A DNA stretch of 64,000 nt from NCBI GenBank assembly GCA_036785705.1, contig JAWUZG010000135.1, forward strand, positions 2,480,001 through 2,544,000, in the 5' to 3' direction. The notes beneath the pieces are model-generated. The model was given only the letters and a program-made list of their open reading frames with translations, was not told the DNA's origin and searched no databases. This document shows positions 12,540 through 24,394 of the stretch, piece after piece. Made by a program: the position numbers and the translations under genes. The DNA is from Acanthornis magna. Taxonomy: Eukaryota > Chordata > Aves > Passeriformes > Acanthizidae. Every line of letters starts with the position of its first letter. Position 1 is the stretch's first letter.

Positions 12540-15500
12540 TGTAATTTCAGAAATTAATCCAATGCATCAAGCCTACACCACTCACTCCCTTGAAAGATGC
12601 TCTTAACAAACTGAATTGCTTGCTTTTATTGTGACCTGACAGAAATTGAAGCATTTTGTTTAGATTTCCCCAAAATAAATCCAAATATTTCAGCAAAAGC
12701 AGGTGGGTTCCCATGTGATAACTTGATTTTAATGGAATTTCCTTTTTCTTTGTAGATATACTGGGAGAAGGTTGCAAATAAAATACAAATTTCACAATCA
12801 CTGGAAGTGTAAAAGCTGACTGGATAATTCACTCAGTTATTATTTTAAGAAACAATATTGATGAATGGGAACCCAAGTCTAAAAATTAACAATGCATGTA
12901 AGAAAACAACAAAAATGCTGCTCTTTTCAGTAATGCAAATATGAAGTAATGAATGCATACAACTAAAAGGAACAGAAACTGCTCCCTCAGCAAGACGCGT
13001 TGCATATGAGAGGGAGGGCTCAGGTTAAGCTTGGTTCCAGAATTCTGATCTCTCTTGGGCTTACATAAGGGACAAAAGTAAGATATCAACAAGCAACGCC
13101 ATTTCTCCTAACTCAGCCACAATAAACAGAGAAAGGGGGTGGCAGCCCTGACTGTGATCTTGCCAAGTTATATCGAAAGGACTCTAGGAGAAGTTGAGTG
13201 TTTGCATGATCGTCCCAATAATTTAAAATTTAAAAAAAAAATAAATTGTAAAGCTCGTATGCTAGCACCTTGGGCATCTTCTGGCATATCTTCTTTCTCA
13301 CTCATGTTTTGTCTGAAGTAAATTCTATTTAATCTTGTCGTAAAAATAACAGGAATTTAAAGCACAATGTTTATTTGTAAGTACTTTTGGTAGCACTAAA
13401 TTCCAGAGGCTTTTCTCTGGGACATGGCTTTTCCTCGAGGCACCTGTTGGCAGAGGGGGAAGCAAATGTCAAGCATACCTGCAGGCACTTCATGCAGGAT
13501 CCTGGCAGGCATTCTGCTACCAATCCAGCCGACTACAGTAGCTCCCAAGACTAGGTACACCTTCCTCTGAAATACTTGCTTGCAATTTTGTTCCCCTGCC
13601 AACTTGTTAAAAAAACATCCAAAGCTAATCAAATGTTTTTGTTTGGTTTTGGCTGCTTCCTTATCAAAACTTTACAAAACTTTAATTTCAGCCTCATGAG
13701 CCCTGCAGCTGTAAATTAATTGAATAAAATTTACAAACATTATGCATTGATAAAGCACTTCCAAGACTTTTCCCTATTCAGTTGACTTAGCTGCTTGGCA
13801 TGACAGTTTTGCTTGACATGAGTTCAGAGCCTCTGGAAACCTTCCTAATCCCACTCTTCAGGCCTTGTGCCTATTCACGGAACCATGTCAACCCAACTCC
13901 AGAAAACTAATAAATCTCAAATGGTTTTAAGACCTCAGAATCACCCCTTGGTACACATTCCACCTTTATATTGCAGGCATCTTGTTGCACAGAACAACTC
14001 TTATTTGAAAGACCTAAGAAGAAGCCAGTCTAGTCCCCAAAGTTATTAACATTTAATAAAATATCTCACTTAAGATTATTGTGGGTTGAAGCATAATTGC
14101 ATTTGCTACCATCATTCTGAAGTCATCTGTTTATCTTTCAGTGTAATATTTCGATATCAGTGTTCAAACTAAATATTTTCAATGGAATCACTGGATGATT
14201 CCTTTTATACTAAAGAACAAAAAAATCTCTTCTGTCCATATAGCAATCCATTAAGACCCTCATCCTCCCCATTTCAGCTAATATTTTTGATTAGACCACA
14301 AAGCACAACTATTCTGACACATTATACTGGTACCAAAATAAGATGATTTCTTACATTCTCTGGAGTAGAAGTAAAAACTATACATACTTTATGAAATATT
14401 TGGCTGCATGGTAAAGGAGTTTTCTTAAATGTTTATCTGTTTAGTATTTTTAAACCAACTTTTAAATAATAATCTGTTGGAACTACAATAGTCTTTATGC
14501 TTAAAATAAAAATGAAAGTCCAAGCAACATCTCTGAGTCATACTTATTGGAGCTCACAGGCAAAGCACATGGAAGCAAATATCCAGGCTGTAAAGAAGTT
14601 TTTACATAAAGACATGAAATAAAATGGAGGTCTATATTGACCTATAATACATATGTAAATAGCTCAGTGAAGTTTTGATAGGGATTAATTAATCCAAATA
14701 ACTTTATATCATCCCAAGATTCCTTTAATTTCTATTTGTGTGGGCATTTAACTAAAAAAACCATGATGCTAAAATGATTACAAAACCCACAAGTAGTACT
14801 CTTTTAAGAGTCAAAAAGTTTGTGAAAAGTATTGGGTGCTTAAGGAAGGGAGGACCAGCTGTTGCCAATACTGATATATCAGAAGAAAGTTTCAAAAAAC
14901 TTCATGCATGCAACAAAAGAGTGTGATTCAAAACAAAGTCCATAACATAAAATACTGGAATCTGTTCAGTCATGTAAGAGATGGAGAGAATACAAAATGT
15001 TGTTCATGTTTTGGCAGACTGATCATTTTAACAGAATCAGATCATCATTTGCATCAGACCCCTAAATCTACAGATGTGATGATGTCATGAAACTCCAAGA
15101 AAAATGTGTAAATATATTTCAGAAGTCAGATCAGAGCTATTGAATGACACAAAGAAACATGGAAGAACAATGCTTTTTAGCTCATCTTACACATAATTCA
15201 GTCAAGCGCTACAACTGGCTAATATTTCGTGGGCAATATTTAAGCAATAAAAACCAAAGTAAATTGGGGACCAAAAGAAAAAGCATTTTCAAAGGCATAG
15301 AATACTTTCAGTGCCCTTTCCCCACATCAGGAAAACAGAATCTGGGCACATTACGACCATTTTTCCCTTGAAAAGCTCCCACATGAATCAGCTGTGCCCT
15401 TAAGACCAAGTATTTGAAATGCCTTAGACTAATTTTAGGAAGGAAAAAAATTCTAATATACTGTTACAATAACGCCCTTGGAGAGAATGACCACATGGGA

Positions 15501-18500
15501 CACACAGTGTCACTGAACAAGGGACACCAGTGCCAGGGAGGAATATTGCACCAGTGTTACTCAGCTGATCCCTGGAAAAATAAAGGAAGCCTCACCAAAT
15601 AAGGAGAAGAAGAAAAAAAATTGAAAATGGGTGCATTTTCAAAACTCAGGACTATTTAAGTTGGTTTCATGTACAAACCCAAACTTTTTAGCTGTGCCTT
15701 CTAGTTAGAAAAATATTAACCATGTGCCTAGTATTTTATTTATACAGTTCTAATCTTTATCTATCATGACACAGTCAAGTAGCTAAATCCAACTTAACCA
15801 ACACTTACTGCATTAAGGAAGCCAAAATACAAGTTTCTTCCTCTTCATAGTAATTGGGGAAAATTTTAGGTAATGCCAGAAATTTTTGCCTTTAATATTA
15901 TTTATTTAATGTTACTGAAATTTCTAGAACTTTGAGGGTATGAAGGCATTTTATACAAAGACTATCTGTATTTGTAGGCGGGGCACTGATGGAGGTCAGG
16001 GTAGTCTAGGTAATGATAAATCCTAAAACCTTGATATGAATTATATCTGAAGCACAGTGAGGAACCACAAGCAGTAAGACAGGTTTTTAAAAGCTCATTA
16101 TTTTGAGCCTATGTTTTCCTTTGAACCAATCCTTCAAAAAGGGTTCTGCTCTATTGCGTATCCCCTCAGAATCATTTGAAGAGCAATCCTTTTCATTTTC
16201 TCATCACCCAGGCATCCAATCCTAATTCCTCACACCAGCATTTCAACTGGTGGCAGTCAAGAAGGTAGGCAAGTTTATAAAACACCTGAAGTGAAGAGCA
16301 GGAACTCTGTTGTCACTTCCATGTGAGTGCTGGGGAAAATACTGAGGCAGGCTATGTATTTAATATCTTTTATTTTCATCTCTTTACAAGTCACATGACA
16401 TACTCAAAATTCCGGCCAAATCAACCTCTTATACCTAATATCACGGTCTGTATACCATGTTATATTAGCTAGTTGGCAGGTTCTGTTGCTCATTTATCAA
16501 GATGTTTAGGAATTAAGGGATGAATCTCTTTCTGTTTTCCTATTAGTGATACCGGTAAGCTCTGAATATGCTGGAAGAAAGGAGCTCCAAACCAGATAAA
16601 TTATATGGTTGCTTCAGTACACATAAATAGCAGAAAGGACTGCAAGCCTAAGAATTCATAAAGCCTGTGAGAGATGCAGAAGACCTCTGTTAAGTACAGC
16701 TAACAGCTGATATATTAATGATTTAGTTTTTTTAATGAAGACTGGTTTTTAAATATAGTGATGGTCCTATATAATTAACATGAAACTCAGGGCAACACTA
16801 AAGCTCACAAAATAGATGGATATGTTAAATAATCAGCAGATATCCCACTTCATCAGAATAAATTAACTTTGAAAGAAACGCAATTAAAAAATTAAATAGT
16901 AGAAATTATAAAGTACATGGTTTTGCCCACTGTGAAAACTCTCAGACCATAATAATTGCATTTTTTCAATACATGTTCTTATCTAAGTCTTCTCAGATGT
17001 TTTATCATTACTGTTCATTATTTACAGCATATGACTGCCCCTTTGTAAAAGAGTAATGATTTGGAGGATTTTGCCATAGGTAACAAGCTTTTCTGGAAGA
17101 GAAGATACTCCTCATTTTCTCCTAGTTTCTCTTTATTCACAACATCTGCACAAACTGAAATAATATAAAGAGGATGCTGCAAAGAGTTGCCAAACAACAC
17201 AAGGACAATTCCAATAGCAGCCCAGATGAAATCACTTTGTCCAGGCAGGTGGTCAGAAACTACTGTTTCAGCTTGTGATATTTCATTCCAACTCAGCAAA
17301 GTGCCTTCCTGCACCATTTGCTCTACCTCCACATGGCCCTGCCTCAAAGATATGTCCCAGTAGGAACACTAACTCGAAACACAGCAGGCATTTTCCTTTC
17401 TCCCTGTTCCAGTTTTGCTGCCTTGTTCTGAGGACAGAACATATAACATAGCGCTAAAACGGCACATTTTAAAAATATTTCAGAAGATAATGATGCAGTG
17501 GTAAAGCGGAGACCTTGCTCTTCAAGTAGAGTCTTAAATGTGATAAGCCAAATGAGTTAGAAATATAATCACCCTGTGCTGCTCTGGGGGGAGACTAAGA
17601 GCAGAGCTGGTGAGCCAGGAGCATGTGTAGACACAGGGATTCAGCTAGAAAATGGGCAGTGATGGCTGTATAACTCATGGGTGAGTCTGAAAGCTTTTCA
17701 GATGATCAGAAAGTGAGCACTGCAATGATAAGAGTGCAAAATTTAATCTAATGATGGATAGGTTTTCTCTGAATTATTCAGAGGTGATGCACCAAAATTG
17801 CTATATGTAAGTGGATGCCCTTGGAGGCATTTCCCACATGAAATAGAGACATAAAGCATTTAACTCACGTAAGTATGAAAGAAGAGGTAAAATTACACTA
17901 AAGCTGAAGACCAGATTATAAAAATTTTTTAAGAAGGAAAGAAATTAAATTAGAATGGCTTAGTTTTTTAGCTGCCTGAAGAGAAGAACAAATAAAAGAG
18001 AAAACAGATGAATATACTTAAAGCAGCACTATAAGTGCTGAGTATCTCCAGTCATGCAAGTCAATCTGTGCTCTGACCTTCAGAGGGTGAGCACCAATTC
18101 CCCAGCTTCACCTCTGCACCATTAGAAATTGTGCTGCAGGTACCTAATTTGTGTTTAAGTCACCATCTTTTGGCCATCCAAGCATCACAAAGAGATCAGG
18201 CCTTCAAAGAGTAAAAAAGTAACATTCACTCCAGCTTTTAAAATGACTTATCAGTGAAATAAAGACACAGACAGTTTCAAATAACTAAACCAGAAATGAG
18301 ATCTGTCTTTGCAATGACTAGGGAGCAAGGGGACAGATTGCCTATATCCATCCCAAAGTGTCTTCATCCATTGCACAACAGACTATTTGTGAAGCTAATA
18401 TCATCAACAGTGTCTTCTATTCAGTTAAAAATCAAGTAAGAAAGGCAACACACTATTAGAAAACTGTAAATACTGCCCGAGGGTTTGCGTATGTAAGGAT
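12540..18500. other. Unique AT-rich non-coding DNA
   Basis: No gene or RNA is supported. The longest frame (17018-17347, minus, 109 codons) contains a hydrophobic stretch but resembles no family and has no splice or promoter context. A plus-strand acceptor ending at 17781 and a strong donor at 17870 (CAC|GTAAGTATG) flank a segment with a stop in all three frames, so it is at most a non-coding exon. Confidence 0.5.
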
Positions 18501-18509
18501 CAAGGTCTT

Positions 18510-18780
18510 TTGCAATTCTGCTGACGGATTATCACCCATTTAGTTATTGAGGTCTGTACAAATTATGGAGAGACATGCAAATGTAATTAGGAAGGCTAGT
18601 CTTTTAATGAACTAACAAGAAGTGCTATAGGTAATTAGATACTTAATCATTGCTACCAGCAACACTAGAAGCTTTCTCATTAAAAAGTTAGTTTGCGAAG
18701 ACAATTTTTTTCAGGTGATGAAAAATGCATGTAGAAACTTAATACAAGTTAAATTATGATTTCTGCTCATTCTAGGCTTT
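18510..18780. other. Possible conserved non-coding stretch
   Basis: A repeat-free AT-rich segment contains several homeodomain-type cores (TAATTAG, TTAATGA, TAATTAGA) and an octamer-like CATGCAAATG. Such texture is typical of developmental enhancers in vertebrate introns. Conservation was not tested, so this is inference. Confidence 0.2.
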
Positions 18781-19339
18781 CCCTTTATGCCAGGAAAATA
18801 GTAAGCAGTGTTCTGTTTCATTAGTCCCTTGGATGTGAAGGTAGCATGAAGTCATGGCTTCCCACCTACATACAGGAACAGGGAGAGTAGTGTAGTATAA
18901 ATTAACACAAAGGGCCAGACAAAATCACACTAGAGTCCATGGAAGAAGAAAAGCGTACATGTGACAAGACCACTGTCCATCTTCCAAAGTTCAAGCTGTA
19001 GTCAAACAGATGGGAATGTTACTTTTCACACAGCCCAGTTATGAGACGTAGTATTCACCATGTTAAACCTTGCTAGAGCAACCTTGCCAGAGCAGGTAAA
19101 AATAAATTAATTTGGCTGTAGAGGTGCCATCCCAATTCTTTGGGACTTTATTCACTCAAGGCTGCACACTTATGTGTGGGAGAAAACTTTCTTGAGAGCA
19201 AGGGCTTAATGGCAGCAGTGCGATAGAAACTGAACTGCTCCCATCAGACCACAGCAGCACTTAACAAGAATCCAGGAACCAAGGAGTGTGCTGCAGGCTG
19301 TACAATGGCACCTGTTTCATACAACTCTTTGAACAATTA

Positions 19340-19366
19340 TTTTTTTTTCTTTTCTTTTCTTTTTTT
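19340..19366. repeat. Polypyrimidine T/TC tract
   Basis: This is a run of T interrupted by single C (TTTTCTTTTCTTTTC pattern), a low-complexity pyrimidine tract of 27 bases. Confidence 0.8.
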
Positions 19367-20285
19367 GTAAGACAAAGGTATTGAAATCATCAAATCATTC
19401 TGCAATGTTATTGAAGCAAACCCAACCTTGTCTCAGCACATTAATGGGTTCAAATAAGCAAAGTTCAGTGATATTTCCAAAACATAATTGACATAACTGT
19501 GGAATTCCACTGTTGAAGTAGTAGGAATTAGATAGTAAATGTTACTATCTCAGGCTATTGATTTGTTACCTGTCCATTGAACTAGGTCATGACTGAATGA
19601 AAGGCCACTGTGAACCTGATGATGTTAGGATCTAGCATACAGCAGAACAAAAGGTTAGGTGAATTTAGACATTTTATCTCCTTCTAGAGGAACTTAATCT
19701 TCTAACTTCTGAAAATAACCCCAAACCCACACATATTACTGATTTAACAACTTACAGAGTTTTCAGTAAAATCATAGTTGGAACTAAAATTTGATCCTTA
19801 GATGAAACAAAAGAGAGAAAAGACAGCTCTTAAAATAGTTACTAGAAAAATTCTGAAGTATCCTTTTACTACTAATGTTATGTATACATTGTACCAATTA
19901 CTTACAGGAGATGACAGGTATTAAAAATACATTTCAAACCTACACTGCATTTAACAGAATTTGAAATTCCTAAATTGATACAGCAAGTCATTTTATTTGC
20001 TAGTAATCCATAAATTAACCATGGCTTAAAAAAGTCTGCCTTAAGTAATCACAAGTACTAATATGACATCATTTGCAATAAAAATCCTGCATTATTGTGA
20101 ACTTACTAACCTACCTAAAACCGAGTGTGCAAATCCTAGCATTATGAATGTTATTGGCAAAAGGTCTATTGAATTTAACAGCATCAAGGTTTGAGCCAGC
20201 ACTTTTCTAGATTCAGAAATGTTTAATATAATAGAAATTCTGAAACTCTGGAAGGACCCTAAAACCAACTTGAATACAGTAAAAG

Positions 20286-20392
20286 TCAGTTTTCAATTCA
20301 AATTAGACTGTGTTAGGAAAATTCAACAGAGAGAAGAAAAGAGCATATCTTTGTCTTTTTTACATAATTAAAACCTCTAAATTGAAAACTGA
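20286..20392. repeat. 13-bp inverted repeat with 81-bp loop
   Basis: TCAGTTTTCAATT at 20286-20298 is the exact reverse complement of AATTGAAAACTGA at 20380-20392. The right arm overlaps a direct repeat of AATTGAAAA. The arms are AT-rich and could arise by chance. No terminal repeats or open frames suggest a transposon. Confidence 0.4.
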
Positions 20393-22669
20393 ATTGAAAA
20401 TGAGAGCAGAAAATAAAGGCAATGATTAAATATTCACTGCATGTAAAGAGAAGCCCTTTAAATAAAGCTTTCATAGAGCAGCTGAGCTGATATCCTCTAC
20501 TAAATTATGTTGCTGTTATTCATAAGTGGTTTTGACAAGAGTCAAGTAGATGCAATAAAATAAAGTAGCATCATCAAATTTAAAAATAATAATAATAAAA
20601 AACCTTGGTAATTAATACAGCTCCACGTGACATTTTAAAAAAAAGCCAAAAAAAGTGGGGGAAAATCCTAGTACAGCTGTGAAGAAGTTAGAAAATACCA
20701 TGTACTGAACTTCCCACACTGACACCCAGATCCAGTTGCCGTCCTATATTATGCTTCGGTCATGGCAGCAGCAACCAGCTCACATCTCTGGTAAAGGAAG
20801 ACAAATGTAATCTGAGCAGGGAGATTCCCAGTTTGAGCCTGGGACAATGTAATTGCCAACAGAGGACCCAAAGGGTGACTATACCTTGGAAGTTGTGCAA
20901 CTTGCACCAAAGAAGGGGCAAACCTAAGCCAGAGGACAAGCTACCTTTCCACCCGGGACCTTTCACACTACAATGAGGACATGGAAGAATTGCCTACGTG
21001 CCTGTAAACAAAATGACAGATTTCCAGCTTCTTAGTCAGCTGTAAGCTTCATGAAGTATTTCCTTGAACTATTTCCATTACTGAGCAGTAACTGATGTCC
21101 AGAAACTACATTAGATGCCTCTAATCAACTGATACAATCGTTATGTCTATTCTACTAATGGTGCCTCAGATCAAATCCTCATAGCACTGCGAAAAGATAA
21201 GGAAAGAAATGGGAAGTTGTTGCCAGGAAACACAGGATTAATTCAGAGCAGTTTGAACACACACTAACACAGCAGTATTGGCTGCCTCTCACATAAGGCA
21301 AAAGAGGATGTTCAGCCTAAAAATATCCTTTGGAAGAAGAATCAGAAGAATTCCCCAAAAATCAAGATTTTAACATATACAGGGAAAAAAAATGGATTCA
21401 CTCCCCCATACTAATTACAGTAATATACATACACCCCTTGCTATATTCTATTTATTTTTTTAAATCACTTTCAAGGGGGAAATAGAAGTACTTTGAATCT
21501 TTCTTGATAAAGAAACAAAGAAATACTAGCTCAGAATCAAGCAGAAAGATCTTTTCCAGTTAGATAAAGAAGCTGGTGGAGCAACCATTGTCATGAGGAT
21601 TGCTTTTTATTGTTCATTTCCAGGCAGTGAAATCTGTGGCTAATGGGGCTGCCCCACAACAGCTGCTAATACTCTAGAGACACTTTTTGATATTCCAGTT
21701 TCCAGCACACTATTGCAGTACTGAGAGAAGTGCAGGTAAAAGCAGGACACTGCCAGGCAAACACACTTACCTGCACAACCCCTATAAACTATCCAGAGCA
21801 GGCACACATTAAGGACATTTACTTCTGAGGTTGATAAAACTTGTTTTGCAGTACACCAGAGTCAGTAAAGGAAATTACTACCAACGACATTAGAAATGGA
21901 CTGCCTTTTGTACTCAGTAATACTTTTTACAGTTTATGTCATGACCTAAAGCCCTAAAATTTTAACATACCATCAAGTGCCTTTTTAATGGTCTTTATAA
22001 TCAGTCTTGTGGGACCAGGAAAGATGCAAATTGTAAACGGCACGTAACATTGGGCACATGCATTCATAAATATGTTTTACCCAATATCGCATTATTTGAT
22101 TTCTCCAGACTAAAATAAATTAAGAGCAGGATTCAGATTTGAAAACAATGTACCTGTATAACATCAGGAAGTCTAATAGCTGTCCCTTCATATGCCTTTA
22201 CCTAGCCAGAGCCAAAAGGAGGATGGGAAGTATGAAGCACAGAGGTTATAGAAATATTAAGAAGCACAAAGGTGCTCCTGTAATGCCACAGGTAAGGTAG
22301 GGCAAGATTCAGATTGAACAGTAGTATAAATACATGAGGGAACAAAGTAGCAGGACACATTGTTTCCATGCTTCAAGCCCATTATGCTGCTATCATATCC
22401 CCTAGTAACAAGTTCTGAATCTCTAGGTCACTAAACCTCTCCTCACAGGTCAGACTCACAGTGCCCATGGAGGCAGAGCTGTCCTCTCTCATGCCAAGGG
22501 GTTGATCTGGGTCTCAGTACCAACACACCAATGTAGCAGGTGATGACTTTAGACCTCTTCTTCCATCTGGGTTACCAGCAGGAGGCAAAGCTTGTGTTCC
22601 CTGTCCACATACAGGCTTGGCCTTCACAGAGCTGGCAGAGGCTGCAGCTGCTGCAGTTATTTTGCAGCA

Positions 22670-22753
22670 CTGTGACAAAAGCACTGGATGCCATAAGGAT
22701 CGCTATTGTGGCTGTGACAAGAATCCCTGCAGCTGTGACAAAGATCACTGTGG
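22670..22753. repeat. Degenerate 21-bp minisatellite, four units
   Basis: The four units start at 22670, 22691, 22712 and 22733. Units 1, 3 and 4 start with CTGTGACAA; unit 2 (CCATAAGGATCG...) is the most diverged. The period is a multiple of three, and one plus-strand frame reads each conserved unit as Cys-Asp-Lys followed by four residues, giving a cysteine-rich string (HCDKSTGCHKDRYCG continuing into CDKNPCSCDKDHCG). That frame ends at a stop near 22790. The overlapping longer frame 22540-23019 starts with ATG but resembles no protein. I read this as a decayed repeat beside a CR1 copy, not a gene. Confidence 0.5.
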
Positions 22754-23029
22754 TGTCCTGCTGCATGCATGCTGGCAGAATCCACAGTGAAGCTCAGCGA
22801 CACTTGCTCTGTAATCCCTATGACACAGACATTTATCCAGAAGGAGTTTTCCTAGCAAATCTAGAAGGCTCAGAGGATCAGGGATTTCCCTCTGAGGTCC
22901 AGCAGCTAACATCTCTAAGTTGGGTTACAACCCCACCATGCTGTGACTGCCAAAGTAAAAATATTAATGAGGTCAAAGTTATTCTGATGGAAGAAGGGCA
23001 GCAAGACTTTTTTCCATGAGGTCAAGATG

Positions 23030-24390
23030 GCTTTAGGGCTATTGCCATTGACAAAGTTCTCCAGCAGACAAATTTTCTACTGCTCCAGCTGGATCCCTAC
23101 AAATCTATTCAACCTGATGGGATTCATCCAAGAATCCTCAAAGAGCTAGATAGCTCAAGAGTTGATATCATCACAAAACCTCTCTCAATAATTTTTGAGT
23201 GGTCTCGGGAATCTGGAGTGGTCCAGCTGACTGGAAGCTGGCAAATGCCCCAGTTTTCAAGAAGAGAAAGGAGGACCCTGGAAGCTACAGATCTGTCAGT
23301 CTCACTTCAGTGCCACGCAAAGTTATGGAGATTATTTTGGAAGGTGTTGAAAAACACCTGAAAGACAACACAGTCATTGGTTACAGCCAGCACGGCTTCA
23401 TGAGAGGAAAGTCGTGCTTATCAAACCTGATTTGCTTCTATGACAAAGTAACCCACTGAGTTGATCAGGGGAAGCCAGCTGATGTAACCTTTCTGTATTT
23501 CAGTAAAGCTTTGGATACCATTTCTCAGAGGATCCTTCTGGACAAAATGTCCAGCACACAGCTGGATAAACACACCATGAGATGGGTGAGCAACTGGCTC
23601 ATGGGTCGGGTGCAAAAGGTTACAGAGAATGGGGTGACACCAGACAGGGACCTGGCACTAGTGTCCATCAGACCCTGTGCTCATCAGCATCTTCATAAAT
23701 GACTTGGATGCAGGACTGGAAGGGATACAGAGCAAGTTCACAGATGATACAAAGCTGGGAGGAGCTGAGAGAGGCCCTGCAGAGAGGCCTCGACAGTGGT
23801 GAGGACTGGGCAGTCACCAACCGTACAGAGTTCAACAAAGGAAATCCAGGTGCCAGATTCTGCACCTGGGATGGGGAAGTCCTGGAGGTATGGACAGACT
23901 GGGGAATGAGATAAAAGATATTAAGTTATTAGAGAGCATCCCAAAGAAGGGCCACGAAGATAGTGAAGGGCCTAGAGAGGAAGTTGTGTGCGGAGTGGCT
24001 GAGGCCTTGCTCTGTTCGGCCTGGAGGAGACTGAGGGGAGACCTCACTGCAGTTACAGCTTCCTCCTGAGGGGAAGAGGAGGGGCAGGCACTGATCTCTT
24101 CTCTGTGGTGACAGTGACAGGACCTGAGGGAATGCCCTGAAGTTGTGTCAGGGGAGGTTTAAGTTTAATTTCAGGGAAAGGATCTTCACCAGAGGGTGGT
24201 TGGGCACTGCAACAGCTCCCCAGGGAAGCTGTCACAGCAACAAGGCCAACGGAGTTCAAGAAGCATTTGGACAATGCTTTCAGGCACATGGGGTGACTCT
24301 TGGGGTCTCCTGCGCAGAGCCAGGAGCTGGACTCAATGATCCTCGTGAATTCCTTCCAACTCAGCATATTCTGTGATTCTGTGTGATTTA
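23030..24390 (+). mobile_element. 5'-truncated CR1 LINE with decayed ORF2
   Basis: This is the largest dispersed repeat in the window. CR1 is a non-LTR retrotransposon that copies itself by target-primed reverse transcription. From about 23086 the translation shows CR1 ORF2 landmarks: PDGIHPRILKEL, then PVFKKRKEDPGSYRSVSLTS, QHGFMRGKSCLSNLI, FSKALDTIS, FINDLD, FTDDTKLGG, and FNKG. After about 23914 the middle of ORF2 is deleted, and the text resumes with the C-terminal and 3' region (LRGDLT-like at 24030, GGTTGGGCACTGCAACAGCTC at 24199). The 3' end carries the CR1 hallmark: GGACTCAATGATCCTCGTG, then CCTTCCAACTC, then the tandem octamer ATTCTGTG. The 5' end is missing, as is usual for CR1. The exact left boundary is unclear, and no target-site duplication is expected. 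Confidence 0.92.
23086..23914 (+). pseudogene. CR1 ORF2 reverse-transcriptase remnant
   Basis: This is the reverse-transcriptase part of the CR1 copy. The match starts in one frame at 23086, moves to a second near 23200, back to the first by 23695 and to a third by about 23760, so several indels are present. TGA at 23457-23459 stands where a tryptophan is usual after the FYDKVT motif. In motif A the usual LDFSKAFD reads LYFSKALD, so the catalytic aspartate is replaced by tyrosine. The active-site box reads FTDD instead of FADD. The protein cannot have been functional in this state. The extent of decay suggests an old insertion, clearly older than the LTR at 2.9 kb. Confidence 0.88.
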
Positions 24391-24394
24391 TCCA

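Larger units (their letters stand above)
18790..22500. other. Unique AT-rich non-coding DNA
   Basis: No gene is supported. It contains a T/C-rich tract at 19340-19366, an inverted repeat at 20286/20380, a short AAT repeat near 20581-20601, and a minus-strand splice donor at 21767 (CAG|GTAAGTG) without a recognisable exon. Confidence 0.5.

Noticed and set aside
17018..17347. 109-codon minus-strand frame with a hydrophobic stretch
   Set aside because: No recognised family and no splice or promoter signals. Hydrophobic residues are expected from T-rich codons.
17490..17540. GATGCAGTGGTAAAGCGGAG, resembling a tRNA-type A box
   Set aside because: No matching B box or cloverleaf follows, so neither a tRNA gene nor a tRNA-derived SINE is supported.
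17781..17869. Plus-strand segment between a good acceptor and GTAAGTATG
   Set aside because: All three frames contain a stop within the segment, so it cannot be an internal coding exon. A non-coding exon is not excluded.
22540..23019. 159-codon plus-strand open frame
   Set aside because: It is the longest frame in the window, but it resembles no protein, crosses a degenerate minisatellite and ends just before a CR1 copy. I treat it as a chance frame.
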